NCBI GenBank assembly: GCA_013396995.1
Contig: VWZP01001589.1
Coordinates: 1,635,069-1,699,068, forward strand
DNA from: Dicaeum eximium
Taxonomy: Eukaryota; Chordata; Aves; Passeriformes; Dicaeidae
Direction of reading: 5' to 3'
Length of the DNA stretch: 64,000 nt
Positions within the stretch are counted from its first letter, which is position 1. Each line of letters opens with the position of its first letter. A program made the position numbers and the translations under genes. The notes beneath the pieces were generated by a model. The model did not search any database. It had not been told where the DNA came from and worked only from the letters and a program-made list of their open reading frames with translations. Positions 25,131 through 37,861 of this stretch are shown here, in pieces.

Positions 25131-26911
25131 GACATAGGTTCACTTTTGGGCAGCACTTTTTAAAAAGAGCCTTAACTAGCTTACTAAAGGTCACAATGGT
25201 GAAAATCTTTAGAAACAGAAGATACCTTGGTCTAAATCCAAGTGTAAAATTATATCCATGATCATTACATATTTGGCACCTTTTAAGAAAATGTTGACAA
25301 AAATTACCTGGAACGGAGAGACAACATTCCTTGCCTAGGTCAAATGCAGCAGCAGTTAAAGTGAAAAAAGTATTTCTGTGGTGAAACCAAATGTTTGTGT
25401 AGTAGCAATGGTTAGGTGAAACAGAAATATAGAGCCCACTGCAAATAGACCATCTGAAATAATGAATAGGCACTACATTTACCTCTAAAGTACATGGTAA
25501 GACAGTCCATCTGCCTCAGTGTTGAATTACCAGAAGACAGAAAATGGAAAAAAGTAAGAAGAGGTTTATTCTAGTTCCCTTAGGCTAAAAGATCTGGACA
25601 TCACTAAAATGTCTAATGCCTTCTCACCCTCAGGAGTACTAGTGGGAACACACCGAAAATATATTTAACTATGAGATCTCTCTGTGTCATTATATTAAGG
25701 CAGAGTTTCTTCATGCATCAGCAGTGTCAGCAGAGAAATTAACATTTGGGAAATCATCTGCTCGTGATTCAAGGACATTTATCAATAAGTATACAATTTT
25801 CTTTCTGTCAATTGAGTATAAAGGAAGAAAAGAAGTCTTAATTTTTAAAATGACTTGTTAATCAATTATTTAGCAGAGAGTACAGTGGTAAGCATCTGAA
25901 AACTGAATGTTCAATTTGAGCTGTCTGCAATCATGAACTTCTAGGCACTGCTGTTTATGAGCTTTGGAAGAGAAGGCTAAAACTATTCTTCAGAATCTTT
26001 ACAATTTAAAAGCAAAAATTAATTCCTATATATGTTCCTCCTTGGTCTTCCATGACCCCCAGTGCTTTTAGGACACACTACAATGAAATGTTGATGTCTG
26101 TACTCACAGGTGCCCAGCAGAAGAACAATTTATTGAATGACAATGAAGATCTGGGCAAGGAAAACCTATTTTAATTAATGAAAAATTAAGAATAATCTCA
26201 TTTTTACCCTAAATATAAATACTAGCCACACCTAAAGCCTTAAAAATTGATAGAAAAAATTTACATTCTTCCATCCCTTGGTCTTTGTAAGTCTCAGGAT
26301 TTCATGTAGAGAAATTTTTCATTTTGAGTTATTGATCTGATGTTCACTGCAAATCAGAGACCTTTTGCAACCTTTTAAAACTTGGGTTTACAAAGAGGAT
26401 TTTGATTTTCACACACATTTAGACAGCTTATATACACTTGTATTTTTCTCTCACATGACATTCCAGTTATAAATAGTCAAACAGGGAGAGCTGACTTTTT
26501 GGATTAGTTGCTCTGTGAAAATTTTAAACCATAATTTCAAGAAAACAGAGTACTGTAACTCAGAAGGAGTTGAAATAATAGCTTTTCAGTTTTTGAATAT
26601 TACTTTTAACTTTATTTCCATATCTAACTAGAATGCCTCTCCCTTTCCAAACATTTCCCTTATTATTACTACTTCCAAATGAAGAGGATGCTCTGTCTTT
26701 TCCATACTGCTTGCAAAAGCAATCTGTCTGTAGTCAGGCTGAGAGAAAACTCCTTCATAAGGGAGAAGGAGGTGAATGTTATTCTACTGCATGCATTTAC
26801 TCACTTCCAAAAAAGTATTTGATGAGTGGTCTTGAGATACTTCAATGTCAATTAGTGTTTGTTCAGTAAACCAAGTTGGTTTCCACAATCCCTGGTTTTG
26901 ATTTCAAATAG
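25131..26911. other. AT-rich non-coding DNA
   Basis: No gene or repeat recognised. A 119-codon minus-strand frame at 25114-25473 starts in the CR1 remnant and has no recognisable domain, so I treat it as chance. Confidence 0.55.
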
Positions 26912-27512
26912 TAGAACCATAGAATAGTTTGGCTGGAAGGGACCTTAATGATTCTCTAGTTCCAATGCCCTTGCCAGTGACAGGGACACTTCCCATTAGA
27001 CCAGTTGCAAAATGCCCCATCCAACCAGCCACTGGAGCCTGACAGGGTTGGGCCATCCACAACTTCTCTGGGCAACCTCTTCTAGTGCTTCACTACCCTC
27101 ACAGTAAAGAATTTCTTCCTATTATCCAACCTAAATTTCCCCTCTTTCAGTTTGAACCCCTTACTCTTTGTGCTATGGCTGTAGTTTGTGATGAAGGGTC
27201 CAACTTTGGCTTCGCTGCAGGCCCTCTTCAGATACTGGAATGCTGCTGTGAGTTCTCCATGCAACCTTCTCTTTCATGAGCTGAGTAGCCCCAAATCTCT
27301 TAGCCTATCTTCATAGTAGAAGTGCCTTAGTCCTCTTATCAACTCTCTGGCCTTCCTCTGGACTTGTTCCAATAGTTCCACATCCTTCTTATGTCGTGGG
27401 CACGAAAACTTCATGCAATACTCCAGGTGGGGTCTTATGCAAGCAGAGCTAGGAAGAAGAACCACATCCCTTGACCTGCTGGCCACACTCCTTTTGATGC
27501 ACCCTTTTAGGA
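26912..27512 (-). mobile_element. CR1 LINE 3' end, antisense, best preserved copy
   Basis: Antisense CR1, from the 3' terminus ('accatagaatagtttggctg') through the 3' UTR into ORF2. On the minus strand a frame runs from 27600 to 27082, broken by one TGA at about 27274-27276. It carries hallmark CR1 ORF2 C-terminal motifs: RPHLEYC, KKDVELLEQVQRKA, YEDRLRDLGL, then after the stop AAFQYLKRACSE, GPFITNY and KEGKFRLDNRKKFF with VRVVKH. This is the region after the reverse-transcriptase catalytic core, so the copy is 5'-truncated and cannot encode an active enzyme. CR1 similarity ends near 27512; the remaining open frame to 27600 is host or unrecognised sequence. Confidence 0.93.
27082..27490 (-). 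pseudogene. CR1 ORF2 C-terminal remnant, one in-frame stop
   Basis: This is the coding part of the CR1 copy at 26912-27512. It matches the last roughly 135 residues of the CR1 ORF2 polyprotein (endonuclease plus reverse transcriptase), covering only the C-terminal tail beyond the catalytic YxDD motif. One TGA (about 27274-27276) interrupts the frame, at the position of the acidic residue in the usual LEKRRL-like motif. No frameshift is needed to read across it, so there has been little indel damage. It is not a host gene. Confidence 0.85.
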
Positions 27513-30500
27513 TTCTTCCTACAATCCTCCCTACAATCTTTCTATGTATTTCAGAAGTATAGACAATTTTTCTTGTATGTTGATGCAATGTATTCAACAA
27601 TGTGGTGTTTGCAGTATGTTTTTACACAGGTACATGCTTATTAAATAAGCAATAGCCTGCTGCTTCAAAATTACATTGCATCTATGTGAAACTACATAAC
27701 ACAGGAAAACTGTAGTAGACAGGTTTACTCTGTGCCTAGAGCACATTAAATCTTGCTATGCATTCTCCAGAATTTACTTGCATTAAATAAGATTATGATC
27801 TCAAATCACATGACCTGAAGTGATTTATTTGTAGGAACCACTTTAATGATGATTGCTTACACTCACATGTATATGTACACTCACAAGTTCATCAATATTG
27901 GAAGCATGAGTGGCTGCATGAAACTGGAAGTTCAAAATGGACTACTGTAATTTCTAGGTGAATTTGATACAATGAATTAGCATCCAAGGAATTTGCAATG
28001 AGCTCCTTTTATGAAAAAATCAATAAACTCTTGTAATAAAAATGGTAATAAACACGTTGGTTCAGTAAATAATGAAAAAAGTAGATTATGTGCTTTATTG
28101 GACTAATTAGGAAATGCTTTATAGGATCAAATGTTCTCACCAAAATTAAAGAAATTCCTTTTTGAAAGAGTCATGAAAATAATTTCCTTTTTCTTCCTGA
28201 ACTCTGCAAACTACCGGAAACTCATTGAACTGTAGCTCTTCCACAGACTTTTTATGGGTTTTTTAAATGGGATTTTAATTTGTTTAAGTTATAAAGTACA
28301 ATGTCTGAAGACAAACAAATTTAAAAATTCCTCACCTGAGATCCTGTATGATTGCAGACATTCTATATTGTGCTTTGTAAAAGTATATAAAAAAAAACCC
28401 CACAGATTTACAAAAAACCAAAATCTTTTTTACCTAAAGAGAGGTTTCTTCTGTTAGATAAAAGATTTTTGCCCAGCTACAATTTTAAACATACATTCAG
28501 CATGGAGAAAACATGAAGGAGAAAAAGTTTTCTGTTTTATTGAATGAAATTAGAATTACTTCTTTGCCTTCCTTTAAATATGTGCTTAATTTGTTTTGCT
28601 GAATCATGTTGAAAACAGTTACCCTTGGAAGGCATCTTACCCTGCTCCCAATTAGTTTAATAGCAACTGTCAAGGATTTGAAGTATTCAGAGAACACACT
28701 TTCTCTGTCACCCTCTTATTTCATGATTGGCCGTTAGTGACAAAATATATTCCCACACAGTCACAGTTTCAAATGATTCTCTTTTAATTAGTCTTACTCA
28801 AAACCATCTGTGACTGATAGAAATAACAATAGTTTCAACTTCTTTTCATCATGAAGCCTGAACTTTATGTATCTTGTCCAGAAGACTGATTGTTTATGCC
28901 ACAGCCTGTTCTAATGCCTTCAGAAATATTTAAGTCTTTTCTGACTTGTAAGAAAACGAAAGGGCTAAAATAGACAACTTGTAAAAAGCCAATCCTTTAA
29001 AGAGGTGTAACTTCAAGTCAGGCAAAAGTTCACATTGCTGCTTCTTACTTTCATGAGAGAATAAAACTTTTCAGATTTATATTTTCTATCCTTAAATTTT
29101 CATTAATCAGATTACATTTATTTTATGCTGGATCAAGGTCCAACTTCATTCATGCCTGGGTGGGCTAAAGAAATGAGGTAAAGGAAAATGTGTTTTTTTA
29201 CAGGAAGAAATAAAAACAAATTCAAAATCTTCTTTCCCATGCCTTGATTAAGCCTACAACTAATGCAATTCACCATCAAACCAGGAGAAAAAGAAATGGA
29301 GAATGTGCAACTGTCTTTAAAGTGTCTCAAGAAACTTCTGTTAGCTTTTGTAAAAGGAAGAGACAAAAAGAGGCATAAGCAGAAATTCTAGTTGTAAGGC
29401 TGGCCTTCCAGGGTGTGACTGGCTGCCATGGAGGGATCAGCCATATGGGAGACCAGTTGCAGTCAGAGGAGGGCAGGTATGTGTGCAGGAACCAGAGGCA
29501 CAGAGAAATTGATATGCCAGACCCATGGCAGATATGTACGTCATGCCAACAAACCCAGGGCTTTTCCAAGAGAAAGAACTGCTCTATTAAATGTAGTTTA
29601 ATCTTGGTTGGACATGTCAGGTATTGCTGACTTGAACCTTTGTGGTTTAAAATAAAAGTCCCCCCAAAACCAAACCAAACCAAAGCAAAACAAACCTACA
29701 AAACCCCACAATAATAACAGAAAACTGTTCAATTTTATTTTTATGAAAAAGGCATTTTCTCCTGCAGCAAATATACATGTGATTGAAGAGAAAATGAAGG
29801 AGAATGTATTTCAGTGCAGTCTAGTCTGCAAGGAATGCAAATAAGGTTTTGGTAGCTTTGTTTCAAAATCATATATGCAAAATCATAAATGCAAAATATC
29901 TAATATTTTTAATTTTACCCAGAGTATTACTGTTTAATTGTCTACAATGTCCCCCCAAATTAATACCAAAATATCATTATAGTCCTTTGTAATTAACTTC
30001 GTTTTAATTTTAATTAGCTTCATTCTTGGGCCAGTCCACAGCCATTTAGATCAATGAGAGTTGGAATGATCTCATAACTTGCCAGTTGCAAATTTTGTAA
30101 GTCTTGTTTTTTTCCAAAATATTTTTTTTCTTGTCATAGGGAAATATATACTTTTAATCCCCACCATGTTTTCCTCTAAATCATGTATTGTGCCATTACA
30201 TATAGCAATTAAGCACCCAAAGGGTTTAAAAAACAGTATTTATTTCAACAGACTTGTTTAAAAATAGAAAGAGAAGCATCTCTACTCAGAGATACATTTC
30301 TTTGCATAGGACAGTTATTACAGTAATGAGGTATTTTTAAAGAAAAATATAGCAAGCACACTATTTACTAGCTATTTGGTAAAACAATGAAAGGACACAC
30401 AGACATTCAGTAGCCATTCTAGGACAGCAAAACCTATTAATTCAATTTTAAAAATGCAAAATATCTTTCAATTTTTCCCATGTATTTTTTTATGTCATAT

Positions 30501-31054
30501 TCACCTTAATGTTCTAACAATATCTAGAGTTAGATGAAGTTGGTAACTACATAATTTAGTTTAATACTTTACAAGTTCACGTTATACTATTACATAATCT
30601 CAATTAATCACTGCATTTCACACTGTATTATTTAATCTGTTCAATGAATCAGGAGGATTAGGACTAGAAAATTGTGCTGGAGAGTTTATTTTTTCTACAT
30701 TTTATTCCTTAGTAAAATAGCCTATTGATATAACTGGAATTATTAAAACGTAATCATATCATGTGGTAAGACATTTTTTTCTTTTCCTCAGAAATCCTTC
30801 AATTTTTCAGTGTTTTATACGTGGTCAGAGTAACTTGCTCTTCTTTAAAAAAGTCATGTGGTATCTTTTGCAGTCTTAAATTATTGAGTTGCTCCCATGA
30901 ATCTTCACCTTCTTTATTAATTTCCTTTACTAGACTTGGAACATACACTTCTATATGACCTGAAAATACACTATATGCTAATCTCACCATAATAGACTCC
31001 ATTACAGTTCATAGCCTAAATTTAGGTCCTTCTTGCTTTATCCACTTCACTGGG
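27513..31054. other. AT-rich non-coding DNA
   Basis: No gene recognised. A (CCAAA)n-like stretch lies at about 29665-29700. The 118-codon minus-strand frame 29327-29683 partly reads through that tract and has no recognisable domain. Confidence 0.55.
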
Positions 31055-31430
31055 TTTACATGGCAAAATTTTGGTAGTGGAGGTACTGCACAGATGGCCT
31101 TTGTGAGAAGATATCAGAAATTCCCCCTATGCCTTGACAGAGCCATTTTCATCCAGCTCCAAGACAGTCCGTCTCTGGCCACCGTTGAGCTCATCAGAAA
31201 CATTGGGATTTAAGATGCTTAAGAAGGAGGAAAAGTATTCAATGGCAGCTGGAAGAGAGGAGAGAATATCTGAAAGAAGCAGTCCTGCAGACGACAAGGT
31301 CAGTGGAGAAGGAAGGTCAGGGACTGAGATTCCCCTGCAGCCCACGGTGCATTGTTGAGGAAGAGAAGTGATATAGCAGCTGGTGGCCAGCCAAGGTCAA
31401 ACCATCACTTCAAGGTCAAATCATCCTCTT
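31055..31430 (+). mobile_element. LTR-like avian interspersed repeat, sense, partial
   Basis: Blocks in order are 'gtttacatggcaaaattttg' and 'gtagtggaggtactgcacag', then 'gcctttgtgagaagatatc', 'cagctggaagagaggagaga', 'cagtcctgcagacgacaag', 'gagattcccctgcagcccac' and 'agctggtggccagccaagg'. I recognise this series from a common bird repeat, probably an ERV LTR or its adjacent internal region, but I cannot assign the family name. The usual longer 'cacgctggagcagg' repeat section is absent, so the copy is internally deleted or truncated near 31352. Short frames on both strands here come from the repeat. Confidence 0.65.
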
Positions 31431-31477
31431 CACTTTTTTTCTTTGTTTCTTTAGAGGTAATCTAAAGAATTCTTCTA

Positions 31478-31514
31478 AGTCTCTAACAGAGACTAAGACT
31501 CTCTCAGAGAGTCT
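31478..31514. repeat. Two adjacent perfect inverted repeats
   Basis: AGTCTCT-AAC-AGAGACT (31478-31494) is followed immediately by AGACTCTCT-C-AGAGAGTCT (31496-31514). The arms of the two hairpins are also similar to each other, so this looks like a duplicated or templated palindrome. It lies just right of the LTR-like repeat. Confidence 0.8.
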
Positions 31515-34500
31515 AAGGCTTTACGAAAAAATGCTATGAAGACCACCACAGCACATATATATGAGTGAATAAATGTTCTGAAGTGTTTTTAAGATGTTTG
31601 TATACATGTAGTCCAGAATACATTTTAGAATACCTGAAAGTACAGCTTTCTGCTGGTGAATACTTTGCAGAAGTTCCTCTTGGTCTTTTTTCAGCTGTGC
31701 AGGCATATGAGTTTGGGTAAAGAAAAGAAATATTGGTTTTCCTGAAGTAAAACTAGTGTGAGGAATATTGCCATTGAAACATATGTAGCAGTTACTTTGC
31801 AAATGCTTAACATTTATTTTACTTGGTTTAATTTTATTTTACACCAATTAGTTAAGCAAGGAAGAAACTAATTTTCTGAGAACTTTCTTCCAACCATTTC
31901 CAAGGGCTTGGAGGGGTTTGTAGCAACAGTTTTCTCTCATACCAGCCACTTGATAGAAGAAAGCAAGTCCATAATATAATTCATATCTCAGTTCAGAACA
32001 TTCTCTGCTCATGTCCTCAAAGTTAGTTTTAGTTTTAGTACTAAAACAGGAAGACGTAGGCTCCTGTCTCTTAACTGGAATATTCTCCTATTTTGATTTT
32101 AAGAGTATCTAGTAGTTTAGTGAATAGGGGTAGTAAATTGGGTCATAAATTATTCAATGTAATATTTTTTTCATACTTTCCAGCTGAGAAGAAGGAGATC
32201 CCTTCCCAGGTTTTGTCCTGATGAATATCAAGTCTAAGCCAGCATGGCTGGAAGCAAACCAGGATGCAAACATTTAATTTGCTGCCCACTATATTTCACT
32301 GATAGTGACCTCGTCATTTCCACTGAGGAGCTGAATTTTCTTACCACTCCTCAGATACACTGGTCCACTTTTCTCCAATGTGGTTTGTCTACTGTTTTTA
32401 TCTGTCAGTATCCTAACTGGTGGTCATAGCCATTTATTCACTGGGGATAGCAAGGCAAATTTCAGCAGAATTATGTTAATTCCATTCAAATTAATCAATT
32501 ACACTGTTTGCATATATCTTTCAAACATTCATAGAATGCACTGTCTATGCCAATCAATATGTAAATGTTTTAGGCACTCTCAGGTCTCAGTTTCTCAGAC
32601 ATTTAAAAAAATATTTTCTCACTAAAAATAAGGCAAAAAAACGTGTTGTCTTCTGAGTTACTAGGCTTAAATGTGGAAATTGCACAAGAGTAGGTCTACA
32701 AAGCAAACCCAAACCAGGAAAGGAAACAGAAGCAGAGATGCCACTTTCTCCAGGAAGGGACATGCAGCTGACAGTGTCCTGGTCTTTATAGTGTCCTGCA
32801 CTATTAACATTAGCTGCTGTTGTACTACTAGCACTAGCTTCCAGCATGTGATAAATAAAAACACTCCTCACAGGCAGGATATATCAACTTCATATCACAT
32901 TAATATTGCACATTATACCTACAAAATTCTATGTAGCCAGGTAAAGTGGGATTATCACCTGTCACTGAATACAAAGGCAGACACACAGCAACTGTTTATT
33001 CCTTATTTAAGCCTATCTCTCCTCATTGTTAGTTAGGTTTTTCTTTTAAGTGTGATATTCACTTTGACAACCAAGACATGACATATGTATTTGGAAAAGC
33101 TATCTGGCTCATCATAGGATGAGATCATTATCCATGGCTGGTACCCACATATGATTAAAAATCTGATCTTTTCCACAGTAATCTGACTTCATTTTAACTT
33201 CTGCAGGAGGTCTGTGATTGTTATTCTTTTCTACCTTTGAAAGCTTGAGGCACAAACCACAGCAATTGCTCATTTTCTGTAATGTGTAACCAAAATATTT
33301 AACAGGCATTTTACTCTCAAACTTTAATGTCAAGAGTATCAGCCTTCTGTCTTCTTTTTGTCTCTTGCTCCCCTGTTCAAATTGCACCCAGCTATATCAA
33401 TATTGCTGTTATGATTATTATCTCATGAACTTTCAGTTATAATAACTAGGTGATAGTCACCATCATTCAGTAACATTCTAGGCAATGATTGTTCCCATAC
33501 TTCAGGTATTTAAGTACTTTAAGAAAATTATAATTAGCATAATAAACTTCAAATTCAGTTGCAAACTATGAATTCAGTTCAGTGTGTCTTGGACCAAGAA
33601 GACAAAAAATGTTACAGTAAACAACACTTTTCCTCAACTCACCCACATTCTAAGCCTTGTAACAAACATTGCCAATCTAGGGAGGGTCTAGGAGACTAAC
33701 ACTGTACCTGCTTAAACTATTGTGAGGTAAATCAGGAGTCAAGCAGTCAACTCTCTTCAAAGAAACCCATGCAATTGTCAGTAAAACAAATAATCTACAG
33801 ATCTCATTTCTTAGCTTGTATACATCTTCCTTCCTCTATGTAAGACCACAGCAGTGTGCCATAGTGTTCTTTAAAATTCTTGTGGGAATTTATTGCCAGT
33901 ACACTGTGCACTGACACTGAAAAACAAAGCCCATTTTAAAGATTCAAAATGCTACTTCCATCTGTTTTCCACAAAAGATTATGCCATGTAAAGGTCTTAA
34001 CATGTTGATTACATCTGTGAAACAATGAAAGAATATTTCTACAAGATCCAGTAAAACTAGAGCATATCTCTAAATTAGGCAATGTGAGACTTCAGAGTGC
34101 ACTTCAAGACTCATTTGTTGTACTGCTTGTGTGTATGGTCTATGTTCTAAGGGTTTTCAATGAGAGCAATAACTCCTTTCCTTTGAATGATTCTTTTCAT
34201 GATACCAAGAATAGCTGATGCACATGTAAACCTTTAGTGCAAAGGATAGACAGAAAAGGGGGATAGAAGAAAGAATAAAGCAACCTGCAAAAGAACAGAC
34301 TAGCAGAAAAGAAATTAGTTTAGATCCAGCACACCCACTCAGCCAGATGTTCTTCACTGCATCCATTTCACCTGCTGTTGTATCTTGTTGCAGCATCCAA
34401 AGAGAAAAGAGGTGTCACCAGCAGCAATTAAACAAAAGCTATGTCTAGCCTTCAGACGTTTCTTTCCTTCTGCCTTGATTTTCATTAAGTTTTGGGCTCT

Positions 34501-37500
34501 AACAACAACAACAACAACAACAAACAATTACAGGAAAAAAAAAAGAGAGGGGAAAAAAGGAAGGAAACAGGGAACTAGTTTTTAGTTGGTTTTTTTTTTA
34601 GTATGTGCATTATATCTGCTGACTTTGCATGAGCTATTGTTGCACAATTCCTCATTGAATCAGCCATTTCAGGATATGTCTAACAGAAATAAAAAGTATT
34701 CAAAGAGGTTTGACAGATTTACAGTGAGGCACTACGATGGGTCAGAGCATGTGAAAGGTGTATAACTGTACCATAATACAATGTCTTCAAATTTTTAGCC
34801 ACATTTGTTAAGGCTATATGCCACGTTTCTTCCAAATTTCTCCAACTTTAAGAATTCCATATCACTATTTGAAACTATTGCAATACATGTTAATATATTT
34901 TTTGGCACTTACTTATGATAAAAAGACATCTTCATCAAATTAAAGTCATGGTAAAATATCCTTTTATATCAGTATATTTATATAGACAAATATAAGAATA
35001 TTTTTAAGAAATCTCTTTGTAACCCAAAACTGAAAAGGAGGAAAAGAAAGAAGGAAATGAAAAGTACTTCAAAGAACAATTCAGGAAAAAAAAGAGTGAT
35101 TAATATTACAGCAGGACCCTCTTCAGGACACTCCAAGATATTGTACTTAGTGCTGCTCATACCATTTAGTTTTGAAATTATTATACCTAAGTCAACTTCA
35201 AACATCTCCTCTCTTAAAAGAAAATGAGTCATTAACAATGCCAACAGATTTCTGCTGTTACATGCAACTAAATTAGGGTGCTAAGAAAATAGCATACATA
35301 TTTATGAGAAGGGTTTCTACATAGAAGGATGCTATCAACTCCTAGTAAAAAGAAAGAACACTTAAAAAATATTTATGAGTTATTGAATAAAAAGTTAAAG
35401 ATAATGAAAATAGGTACATAAAAAACATCAACAACAACAGAAAAAAACCCAATACTATAGAAAACACCTTTTATTTCCTAAGTAATTTATACAAAAGCCA
35501 TTCTTATCACCTCCTATTTATTACAACCTGTTCCCCTTACCAGACAGCTGAGACAAATAGAGCAATGCACAACGATTCACAGACACTGCAAGATAGCAAA
35601 ATACAACTGATGTCTTTGTGAATATAGACTGTGTGCTAACACAGTGATTTTGATTATTTTCCTTTTATTTTTTTCCATTCAACATAGTTCAAAGACTTTC
35701 TGAAACACTGCAATGAGACCATAGGCTTCAAGGTGCACAAAGTGTTTGTCCTTGATGTCTCTCCTACTGCTGGTATTCTCACCACTCTGTAAAAACTACC
35801 TCTTCTAATCCCATTTCTATATAAATAACTCCCTCCTTCCATGTACTCCCTCAAAACATGCACACACCATACCACAGAAAGTGACTATATGTAAAATAGG
35901 TGTGCAACCAACCCTTACCTTCCTGTACTCTTAGGTACCTGAAGACTTACTCCTCCTTCATCCTTTCCCCTAGGGTTTTACTTTTTTAACCTAAGAGGCT
36001 CAGTGCTACTTAGCAAGATTTGATTTTTCAAATTTCTTTCAATTTTCTATTTCTTTTTTTCAGTGTCCTACTCTGGATGAGCTCTAGGTGAACAGTCCCT
36101 CTCTCAGTGCCCAGTGACAAAAGGTGGATACAATGTTGCTATGAAATTATGTGGGAATGGAGGAGAGCATTATTATCAGAGTTGCCTCTGTGGTTTGTGA
36201 CCGTATGATTGATTGCATCCTTTAATCCTTTCTACAAAACTGAACAGTTTCTCATAAATTTGCATTTGTGCACTTCATTATTTCTGAACAAATGTTGACT
36301 TTTTTGAATTGCATCCAGCTATTTCAGGTTAATTCCTCTGTCTGAAGATAATTTTGAATCCCTCCTCTGTCTGCCTAGTACCCTTATGATTCATCCTACC
36401 AATTTAATAAACAGATTTTCCACTACACTGTCCTGTCTGATAAAACACTCAGCTGAACTGAAGCTACCTTCAGATCACTCTGATTTACTGTCCAGTACTT
36501 CCTTCCTTTTTACCTGTGAACAGTCAATAAATGTGCAAATTTGTTTGAGGAGCAGGGTCATGCTCCTCAAACATGTACAAAATAGTTTCTTCTTATTTAG
36601 AAAAATATAACTGAAGATAATATTCTTAGACTTAAGATGGTGTGGTACATAATGTGTCTCTCATCTACAAAGCCTGGTAATTTTTTTCAGAAAGAAATTT
36701 CCACTGTTTGACATCATTTGTTGACATGTCAGATACTACTCATCTACATGTTGTCTTCCAAGTGGTTTGTATCTTATTTGCTGAGATTTTGTTTTATTAT
36801 TATCTCCTCTTTACCCTCCTAAAAACATAGAAAAGCATTTTCAACCAAATGAGAAGTCTCACATTTTACCAGAACACTTGCTTTTTTAAAAATAAATTCT
36901 AGAAGCAGCTTTCTTCTACCCAAGGCTTTGGGATTTCTTTGAGGGATTTTTGATGTTTGTTTTCTTTTTTCACTTTTTCTTTTCTATTTCCACATCATAT
37001 TGTCTAGATTTAATGTGTACATATTTCTACAGTTCCCCACATTCCCATCTATGTAGTTCACTAAAAGCATCTGCTTCTTTATATATTTCAAAGTCTTGAG
37101 TTTTGCTCTTTTCATCTCCAAAACTTTATGTGTCCCTGTCATCTCTTTCATCTTATGAATAGCTGATCCATAATCATCCCATTTATTTATAAATAAAAAT
37201 TTTAGTAGAAATAATATTAATACCTTTCTATTAAAAATAATAAAAAGATTTGGGTGTTTTTCTTAACATGGAGTTTTGGGGTGATAGCCCAAACTTATAA
37301 AATAAGTTTTCTTTAATTCCCTATTCTGCAGAGGAGCACAATAATATCAGTTAGTAATGGTGAAAATCACATTAAATCTTATTCACCCATTTTTACAATG
37401 CCAGGCTATTGAATTATAACTTTTCAGAGAGTTTTAGAAAGTCAGAAAGCACATCTTAAAAGTATGGGTTACTCAAGGCTACCACTGCTACTGCTGCAAA

Positions 37501-37686
37501 AGGCAGATGAGAGAAGAAAATGCCTGTACTGTCTTTCACTAAACAAAAGAGAAGGTTACTAAGGATATACACCATTATTCATTACAGGAATATGAGCGCC
37601 AGCATCAGTTAAGGAAGTATTGTTATGTGGAAATCAAACAGCCTGTTCCTTTTTCTATGTCCCGGTTTTACTCCTCACATACTTAC
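31515..37686. other. AT-rich non-coding DNA, no gene seen
   Basis: About 6 kb without a supported gene. It holds a 16-bp perfect palindrome GTTTTAGTACTAAAAC at 32032-32047 and an (AAC)n microsatellite at 34501-34525 followed by an A/G-rich stretch. A weak CR1-like hint near 35940-36160 was not accepted. Confidence 0.55.
34501..34525. repeat. (AAC)n microsatellite
   Basis: About eight uninterrupted AAC units, followed by an A-rich and then A/G-rich stretch to about 34565. Confidence 0.95.
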
Positions 37687-37861
37687 CCAAAAGTTCTGCT
37701 TTGCCTCTGCCTTGACTCCACAGCTGATGTTGGGCAATTCCAGCGCTGGGTGCGTCTCACCCACCGGAGCTGTGCCATGGAAACGACGCAGGGTCACCAT
37801 GCACGGTCCAGATAATGGCACTAACAAAGGTGTCTGCCCTGTGTTTGTACAGCCCTTGTAC
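37687..37861 (-). other. Candidate unannotated exon, minus strand
   Basis: On the minus strand a pyrimidine-rich acceptor 'ggtgtttccctcacag' precedes 175 bp that end at a strong donor, TGG|GTAAGTATG. Only one frame is open throughout: entry phase 2, 58 complete codons, exit phase 0. The peptide has cysteines at positions 4, 20 and 47 and an N-I-S sequon at 44-46; I do not recognise the protein. The middle (about 37738-37808) has six CpGs in about 70 bp, unlike its surroundings. The plus strand is also open across most of the segment with a fair acceptor at 37723, so direction is not certain. A chance open frame of this length is plausible; the case rests on splice sites, frame and CpG together. 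Confidence 0.3.

Noticed and set aside
25114..25473. 119-codon minus-strand open frame, the longest unassigned frame in its region
   Set aside because: It begins within a CR1 remnant, has no recognisable domain or codon bias, and its length is within chance expectation for 64 kb in six frames.
29327..29683. 118-codon minus-strand frame
   Set aside because: It partly encodes a CCAAA-repeat tract and there is no homology I can recognise.
35940..36160. Possible antisense CR1 fragment around 'ctctaggtgaacagtccctc'
   Set aside because: Only one short block fits; the order of neighbouring blocks could not be followed.
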